Shown: piece after piece, positions 58,063 through 64,000 of the stretch
How positions within the stretch are numbered: position 1 is the first letter of the stretch
Layout: each line of letters starts with the position of its first letter
Assembly (NCBI GenBank): GCA_007922195.1
Contig: ML682005.1
Span: 28,507,183-28,571,182 of the forward strand
Source: Podocnemis expansa
Taxonomy: Eukaryota; Chordata; Testudines; Podocnemididae
Length of the DNA stretch: 64,000 nucleotides
Reading direction: 5' to 3'
Program-made: the position numbers and the translations under genes
Notes under the pieces: model-generated
Databases searched by the model: none
The model's input: only the letters and a program-made list of their open reading frames with translations
Told to the model about the DNA's origin: nothing

Positions 58063-59669
58063 GTGCTGACAATGTCACAGGCACATGCTGGGTCCCAAGA
58101 GCAGAGGCATGCCTCTGTCTGGGGTAATGAGGAGGTCCTCTGCTTCCTGTGCATATGGGGAACAGAGAGCATACTGGCAAGGTTCCAGGCAAGGCACCAG
58201 AACCGGGACATGTACAGCAAAACTGCTCAGGGCCTCTTAGACCATGGGTATACCCACACAATGGAGCAGGTGCGGACAAAAATTAAAGTCCTAAGACAGG
58301 GCTATGTGTGGGCACGGGAGGCAAGGCAGCTCCAAGGGGCAGCGAGTAACATCAGCTGCCTCTACCACCAGAAGCTGCATGCCTTCCTGAAAGAGGAGCC
58401 TGCCAGAGTGCAAGCCAACACCTGGCACTCGGCCGAGCCCCCCCTCCTTGAGGCATCCCTGCTGAGGGACACCAGTGAGGGCGAGACATCTCTGGATGTG
58501 GGGGATCCCAGCTGCCCTGAAAGCAGCATGCAGGCCTCAGGGACCCCAAAGAGCACACAGCCTCCCGTGAGAAGGAGGAGGGAACACCACCCCCCATGGA
58601 AGAGGAGGAACAGGGGGATGCAGAGGAGGAACCGGGCAAGGGGACATCTCAGTGGACAACTGCTGCCCCTGTTGGTGAGTAGCCACCCCTTCCTCCATGC
58701 AAGCCAGGGAGCCCCTCCTGCCAAACCACCAGTGCGGAGGGGTGGGGGCCAGGAACAACAAAGGGTCCCAGGGATAGGGAGTCTCATAACTTCCCATATG
58801 AGGCATGTGGCTGGGGTCCAAGGGCCATAGGGGAACAGGAACCAAGCGGGGCAGGGATCAGGCAGCAAATAGGTTAGCGGGGACCTGGGCACTCAGCCAG
58901 GGATTTCTCTAACAACACTTAATGCCCCGTCCCGTGCCTCCTTCACACCCCTCCCCATTTATAGTCCTGGGAAGAAGACCCCCCCCCACAGCTGCAGGGA
59001 ACACAGGCATGCAGGCCACAGTAATGGCACACATCCACATGGGAGAGCTCCAGGACGGGGCATGCTGCCCTGTGCCCCAACCAGGGGTACCATGGCAGAT
59101 CTTGAGTGCTGGTTGTGAACACGTGGACCTCGGGGACGGTATCTTCAATGGGGCAAAGCCATGGATGCATGGGGATGGTAAGGCTGCATATGACAGCTGC
59201 TGTCAGGGTGCCAGAAGCACTAGCAAAGCAGGCACATGACACTAACCCAAAAGTCTGCTTCCCCGCAGCAGGACACACAGGCAGCTTGTCACAGCCCAAT
59301 GGGAGCCCCGCAGCTGCACCCAGCTGCAGGAGTACCTGCAGGAGCAGGGAGGAGCTGCTGAGGGAACTCACGGACTGCTGCCGTGGGGCAGAGGAGGCAA
59401 TGAGCGCATAGTGGGACTGTATGTCCAGCCGCTAGGACCTGGCAGTGAGCCTCCTGCAGCACTGCCCCACGGTGGATGAGCGCATCGTGACTGCCCTGGA
59501 GTGCCAGAGCTGGGCCCTGGTTGTGCTCAGCATCACCCACCAAATGCTCAGTGTTGCCCATCAAGACGTTGCAACCAGTCTGCAGCATATCACAGACTCC
59601 ATCAACCCACCACCCACAGAGGGAGCAGAGTGTGGAGAGGCCAGCATCCCTCGATGCCGTCATGTCTAG
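58063..59669 (+). pseudogene. Harbinger Myb/SANT-like DNA-binding protein, three-exon remnant
   Basis: This protein binds the element ends and helps the transposase reach them in related Harbinger elements. The first exon (58063 to about 58674) has a trihelix Myb domain: VWGNEEVLCFLCIWGTE, then YSKTAQGLLDHGYTHT and TKIKVLRQGYVWAREA, then YHQKLHAFL. An acidic and then basic, low-complexity linker follows (RRRREHHPPWKRRNRGMQRR). GGTGAGTAG near 58674 is a donor. An acceptor in CCCCACAGCTGCAG near 58996 with a donor GATGGTAAGG near 59178, and an acceptor CTTCCCCGCAG at 59268, suggest two more exons. The last exon reads SREELLRELTDCCRGAEEAM, then has in-frame stops at 59409 and 59433, then SLLQHCPTVDERIVTALECQ. 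AATAAA at 59880-59885 is a plausible polyA signal. Confidence 0.75.
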
Positions 59670-60129
59670 ACCCACAGTGGGCGCGGAGAGAGCTGGGGCA
59701 CAGCCTCCAACCATCCCTGAACACCCCAAACCTACTAGATCTCCCCCACCCAATATTCTCCTTCCCACCACCCACACCTCCCCTCTCCAAGTTACACGTG
59801 CTTCCCTGCCTCCCCCCTCCCTGGCCACCTGCCCTCACAGCACCCTCCAGGCCCCAAAGGATCATCCCTGCCCTTTGTAAATAAATGTTCTAGACCCTTC
59901 ATATGTGGTGCATGTTGTTTTTTATTTAGTAGTACAGGGGGGTGGAGTGTGGGGTGGGGGAAGGCGTGGGTGGGCTAGGGGGTGGAGACGGCAGGTTGTA
60001 CCAGTCCCCGTTGTTCAGTGCTCCTCAGCAAAGAAAGAGTCCTTTAGGGCCTCCTGCACGATGGCCGCCCTCTTATGGGCTGGCTCCCAGAGTGGCACGG
60101 GCTTGGCTGCTGAAAACGTTCCACCAGGC

Positions 60130-61225
60130 ATGTGGCTTCAAGCTCCCAAGTGAGAGCGATTCATTCTCCCTGGAGCTCTCACAGGTTACGTAGGGCTATG
60201 CTGGTGCTGAGAACTTTGGCTTCAGTCTCCTCAGCAAGGTGGAGGCAGGTGAGGAGGCAGCACCACGGGGCCTTCAGCCAGCTGAAGGCATGCTTCACCA
60301 CCTGCCAGCAGTGGTTCAGACACCAGTTGAAGAGCAGCTACCCAGCATCCAGGTGCCCATATATGACCTCATCAGCCATGGGCAGAGTGGGTAGGCTGCT
60401 TCCCTGACAGTACGGGCACCTGCACGTCCCCAAGGATCATGTTGTGCCTTGGGAAAAAGGTGCCCGCCTCCATGCCCCTGAACACCACTGAGTTCAGCAG
60501 TACCTGGGCATCGGGTGCCCTTCCCAGCCACCCAGAATAGCTGTTCACAAAGATGCCTCAGTGATCCACTATGGCCAGGAGTATCACGGAGTGATAGCCC
60601 TTTCTATTCCAATACTCCAGGGCCTGGTGTTTGGGGGCTCGCAGTGGAATGTGGGTTGCATCCAAGATGCCCGCCCAGTTCAGGAAGCCAAAGTTGGCTA
60701 GGCTGGCCATGGTGTCCTGTATGTCTCCAGGCATAACAAGGCAGAGCAGCAGGAAGGAGTTGATGGCTGCGCAGACCCCGTCCCCCCCAGAGGATTGTGC
60801 CCATGGTTGACCTCCCAATTCCAAAGAGGTGGGTGACAGATCTATATGACTCCGGGGTTGCCATCTTCCAAAGACCCACAGCCAGTCACATGTCTACAGG
60901 GATGGCGGCCCTGATGCAGGTGTCCGTGCACCACAGTGACGGCTCAGTTCTGCAAGAAGACGATTAAAGGTTTGCCTGCTCATCCACAGGTTCCTTCGCC
61001 TCTGGGAATTGTCCCATGTTGCCAGGACTATATTATGCACCCATCCCTGCTGGTGGTGCGTGCCCACATTTGACGGGGCATGGGGGATGTCAGAGGTAGT
61101 GTACCAGCATGCAAGGTCCATGCCATGGTGATGTGGAACTCTATGTTGTCAATCTCGGGGTCCAAGAAGATGGTCTCCCAGAGCACCAGGATGGCTTGCA
61201 GATGGACTGGGCAGCAAATTGCCAT
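60130..61225 (-). pseudogene. HARBI1-like DDE transposase, frameshifted, catalytic E lost
   Basis: The minus strand shows, in order, RNLWMSRQTFNRLLAELSRH (about 61020-60950), GLWKMATPESYRSVTHLFGI and GRSTMGTIL (about 60875-60795). Next come LNWAGILDATHIPLRAPKHQ with the first catalytic D, GYHSVILLAIVDH, and later PLCPWLMRSYMG. The last block, about 60300-60240, reads VVKHAFSWLKAPW where active relatives have VVE.AFG.LK.RW. The catalytic E is therefore K. Changes of frame near 60800 and 60560 indicate indels. It converges on the Myb-like gene upstream. Non-functional. Confidence 0.85.
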
Positions 61226-61549
61226 GGGAAACTTGCAGGCCAGGGTCCATGGCTGTCTCCCTCAGCTCCCAGCCATCCAGAAGGGACAGAGAGCTGAGGT
61301 CAGATCCTGCTTTTACAGGATTGGCTTGGGGCCCGGCCCAGCCAGGAGGCCATGCTGCCATACCTCCAATGGTACCGCACTCCTAAATCAAACTAGCAAG
61401 TCCTGTCCATGGACATGCTAGTTCGATTTGAGTTTCTAGTGGGGACCTGTTAAATCGATTTCACTTAAACAGATTTAATGATTTTATAGCAATTTTTTAA
61501 AATTGATTTAAGTTAAATCAATTTAACTGCCTGTGTGTAGACACAGCCC

Positions 61550-61679
61550 AGAGCTTCCATGGAAGAAAATGCCACTTCTTCAAGGAATCTGACAAAGTGA
61601 GATTTTCTCCCATGAAAACTCATGCAATAAATAAATTTGTTAGCCTTTAAGTGCCACAGGACTCCTTGTTCGTTTCTCA
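61550..61679. mobile_element. Penelope-like tail remnants on the right of the Harbinger element
   Basis: 61550-61580 is the remainder of the interrupted minus tail. 61580-61675 is a plus tail with a module at 61585-61625: CUGACAA (G8 to A) and a GUGAG/CCCAU stem II. It ends with TTTGTTAGCCTTTAAGTGCC and GGACTCCTTGTTCG. Confidence 0.7.
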
Positions 61680-62184
61680 GCTAGAGTTCTTCAGCCAACA
61701 CCCAAACTCCGTCTTTAGGCCAAATTCTCCCAGTCTCTGATTTGAGTTGTACCCAATAAGGAAGGCAGGATGATATCCATAAAAGTAGATTCATTAACTT
61801 ACCCTGTGTGATCAAATCGTGTAATAGGAAAAATGAAAATGAGCAAAGGTAGAAGAAAAACTATAAATGATTAGTGTCAGGTTGAAGAGAGTATGAATAT
61901 ACCTGTCAGTTTCTAGGAGAAGAAAGATTTAAATTCAACATCAATAAAATCTTTTTATTCCTGGATGTCAGTGATATTATTCCATTGCGAAGGAAGTTGA
62001 AGACATGTAGTTGTGCTTTGTAAAACAATTGTTAATGCTAATTTATTTTATCCGCAAAAGCAAAAGAAGTTAAGAGTAATTCACATGAGAAATTTACAGT
62101 ACAATACATATTTAGTCTTTTATTTCTATAGATTAATTTTTAAGTATTAATTAGCTCATGTCTGTGAAGCACTTTGACAAAGTA
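61680..62184. other. No feature recognised
   Basis: AT-rich DNA without recognised features. Confidence 0.4.
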
Positions 62185-62290
62185 CAATGTTATATAAGAC
62201 TAACAAATTTCTTCAGGCATAAGCTTTCATGGAATGCAACCCACTTCATCAGATGAGTTTTGCATAAGAGTGATATATTTGTATTATTAT
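62185..62290 (-). mobile_element. Penelope-like tail, minus, with intact module core
   Basis: TAAGACTAACAAATTTC is followed by the module at 62217-62256. On the minus strand it has UCAU, CUGAUGA, an extra A, GUGGG, a 6-nt loop, UCCAU, GAAA, GCUU and AUGC. All core residues are present. Stem I has three of four pairs and stem II includes two G-U pairs. It appears to be a different subfamily from the 15443 copy (loop and tail differ). Confidence 0.6.
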
Positions 62291-62337
62291 TACTACTATT
62301 ATTCAGGTCCTCCAGTTCGTTTCCAGATTTATGATAT

Positions 62338-63494
62338 AAGGGCTGGTTCTACCAATGAGCCAGTGAGGCACTGGCTCAGGGTACCAAAGCTTAGGGGCAC
62401 TGCTTTGGCATGTGGCGCCCTGCTCTGGGCCAGCTCGCCTTCCCCCAGGACAGGGAACAGCTGGCTCAGGGGCAGAGTGGGCCAGCCCAGATGCTTGGCT
62501 CCACTCCCTCACTCCTCTCCTGGGCTGGCTGTTCCTCCCTAGGGGCAGCAAGGGGCAGTGTGGAGGCAGGAGGACAGAGCGTAATCCAGCACTCCAACCA
62601 GCCAGCCCCATTCCCCAGACATGGAACTGCTGGCCCAGGGGTGGAGCAGGCCAGCCTATGGGGCAGACTCTGCTCTCTCATCCTGACTCTTAGCTGTCCC
62701 TCCCCACTCCAAGGGAGGAACAGCTGGCCAAGGGGAGGGGTGAGAAAGCAGAGCCCAGCCTCCAGGGTGGCTTGGTCCACCCCAAGGTCAGCTATTCCCC
62801 ACCCTGGGGATGGGGTGAGCTGGCCCAGAGTGGAGGCTGGGTTGCTCCGCCTCCCCCAGTTGTGGGGACAACAGGGGTATTGCTGGTGCGGGGCACCCGG
62901 GGCACGTGCCCCAAATCACAGTACTGGTGCCCCGGATCTGGTGGGGCCCCAGATCTGGCGGGGCCACCCCTCTACCAGTCTCTGGCCCAATCAGGCTGGA
63001 GATCCAAGGCCCAGCCACCGGCAGGTGCAGTGGCCCCGTCCCCAGCTGGGGATCCAGGATCCGGCCACCCACAGCAGCGGCGGCCCTGTCCCCAGCCAGG
63101 GATCTGGGCCCCGGCCAGCCATGGCAGCCCCGTCCCGAGCTGGGGATCTGGGGCCTGGCCACTGGCGGCCGCGGCCGTGGCGGGGAATCCGGGCCTGGCT
63201 GCCCACAGCGGCAGCAGCTCCATTCCCGGCCAGGGATGCGGGACCCAGCCGCCCACAGCCGCTTCTGGCCCTGTCCCCGGCTGGCAATGAGGGGTCTAGC
63301 AGCCCACGGCGGTGTGGCGGCTTCTGGCCCTGGCCCTGGCCAGGGGTGGGGCCTGTGGACAGGGGGTGGGGCCTGCTGGCCAGGGGGCAGGGCCTGGACC
63401 CGTGCCCCAGGTCCCTCCCCAGGGCAGCGATGCCCCTGGGGGACAATAAACCAAAAGCCAGCTCAGGGTGCCACAGGCCCTTGAGCCAGCCCTG
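62338..63494. mobile_element. hAT-like GC-rich non-autonomous element
   Basis: The ends are AAGGGCTGGTTCTACC (left) and CAGGGCTGGCTCAAGG (right, inverted), hAT-style. No 8-bp duplication survives. The interior is strongly GC-rich and contains a minisatellite. The 361-codon frame at 62410-63495 and its neighbours in other frames are composition artefacts: all frames are open because GC-rich repeats lack stops. Confidence 0.6.
62990..63335. repeat. GC-rich minisatellite, about 45-bp unit
   Basis: Recurring CCCCAGCTGGGGATC, CCCAGCCAGGGATCTGG, CCGAGCTGGGGATCTGG and CCGGCCAGGGATGCGG blocks, each followed by GGCCACCCACAGC-like sequence. About seven imperfect copies. Confidence 0.75.
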
Positions 63495-64000
63495 AATGCT
63501 TCTAAAACAAAGCAAACAAAAAAATGACAAAACTCTGCAGTCCATGGGTTCCAGTTACCTCTGTACCTTCCGTATTCTCCTATGTTAGACAGAAACAGAG
63601 GAATTGCCTTACTGGATCAGATCCAAGGTCTACCTTATCCAGTGTCTGGTCTCCAACAGTGGCCAAAATAGAATTTTTCAGCAGAGAATGTAAGAACCTC
63701 ACAGTATGCAAATTTGTCCTACACACATATCTCATCCATGTTTCTAAAAATCAGAGATTTTCTAAAGTACTAAAACAAGAATTAACATCCCTCCTACAAC
63801 TGCTGTTGTCATTGATTAAAACTCTGGAAGTCATTGATATTCACATATGTACCCAATCCCTATGATTTTTGTCTTAATGACTTCCAAAGTCAATGAGTTC
63901 CAGTGTTTAAATCATATATTGTATGAAAATGTATGATTGCCAAGTGTAAGACAGAGAGCATGGAATGAATACTCCTCCTGACCACACCTACATGGAAAAA
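63495..64000. other. Old CR1-type repeat fragment, otherwise nothing recognised
   Basis: GGAATTGCCTTACTGGATCAG and CAGTGTCTGGTCTCCAACAG (63601-63660) match, from memory, a dispersed sauropsid repeat. The rest is diverged. No gene. Confidence 0.4.

Larger units (their letters stand above)
57744..61549. mobile_element. Two-gene PIF/Harbinger transposon, nearly full length
   Basis: A 3.8-kb element with termini GGGTATGCCCACACACA (left) and GGGCTGTGTCTACACACAGG (right, inverted). Short TTAAATTGATTTAA-type inverted motifs lie just inside both ends. It carries a Myb/SANT-like gene (plus, 58063-59669) and a HARBI1-like transposase (minus, 61225-60130), arranged tail to tail. TAA precedes the left end, but AGA follows the right end; flanking sequence there is deleted. 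Both genes are broken, so the copy is not autonomous. Confidence 0.88.

Noticed and set aside
62410..63495. 361-codon open frame
   Set aside because: It lies in a GC-rich minisatellite within a hAT-like element. Several other frames on both strands are open across the same interval and no domain is visible, so this is a composition effect.

Overview
This is a vertebrate nuclear window, almost certainly from a non-avian sauropsid; a turtle or a crocodilian fits best. The evidence is the mobile-element content. There are CR1 LINE 3' ends, ancient MIR SINEs, PIF/Harbinger elements with matching MITEs, Tc1/mariner-like and hAT-like miniature elements, solo-LTR-like segments, and many copies of a Penelope-like retroelement (PLE) tail. 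Codon-like open frames are short and mostly lie inside transposons. I found no intact host protein gene. The window reads as intergenic or large-intron DNA, AT-rich except where mobile elements bring in GC-rich cores.

Layout. 1-1190: degraded Harbinger transposase (minus), then a Tc1/mariner-like MITE (1196-1649). 5365-5682: hAT-like MITE with an 8-bp target duplication. 5730-6009: partial MITE. 6060-7920 and 9818-10400: CR1 pieces. 8331-9160: PLE tail split by a Harbinger MITE. 11155-15578: PLE tails, including an inverted pair at 15316-15578. 18478-20393: nested MITEs with a Myb/SANT-like pseudogene. 20400-23340: mostly single-copy DNA. 23346-29462: PLE tails of two families, plus an LTR-like repeat. 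30727-31713, 36660-37948 and 44309-45170: LTR-like segments. 35072-36655: two CR1 3' ends. 42276-44100: PLE 3' end with a GIY-YIG endonuclease remnant, split by a MITE. 45897-47065: unclassified repeat. 48001-56330: MITEs, MIRs and old SINE-like repeats. 57744-61549: a nearly complete two-gene Harbinger transposon. 62338-63494: GC-rich hAT-like element with a minisatellite.

The most interesting signal is in the PLE tails. Each carries a compact hammerhead-ribozyme-like module: CUGANGA, stem II, GAAA, a one-pair stem III with a self-complementary AGCU, and a 4-bp stem I. The minus-strand copy at 15443-15483 has every core residue intact. A second PLE-like family (27433-27587) keeps the same architecture with a different but still complementary stem I. 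At 42276-44100 the module lies directly downstream of a GIY-YIG endonuclease reading frame, which ties it to a Penelope element within this window. Hammerheads in PLEs are known in general. The copy-by-copy state, the recurrent inverted-pair layout and the two stem I versions are what this window adds.

The Harbinger material also forms a set. The two-gene element at 57744-61549, the Myb-bearing remnant at 18542-19940 and at least four MITEs share a GGSTATGTCTACAC-type terminus. The MITEs fall into families defined by different short near-palindromic subterminal repeats.
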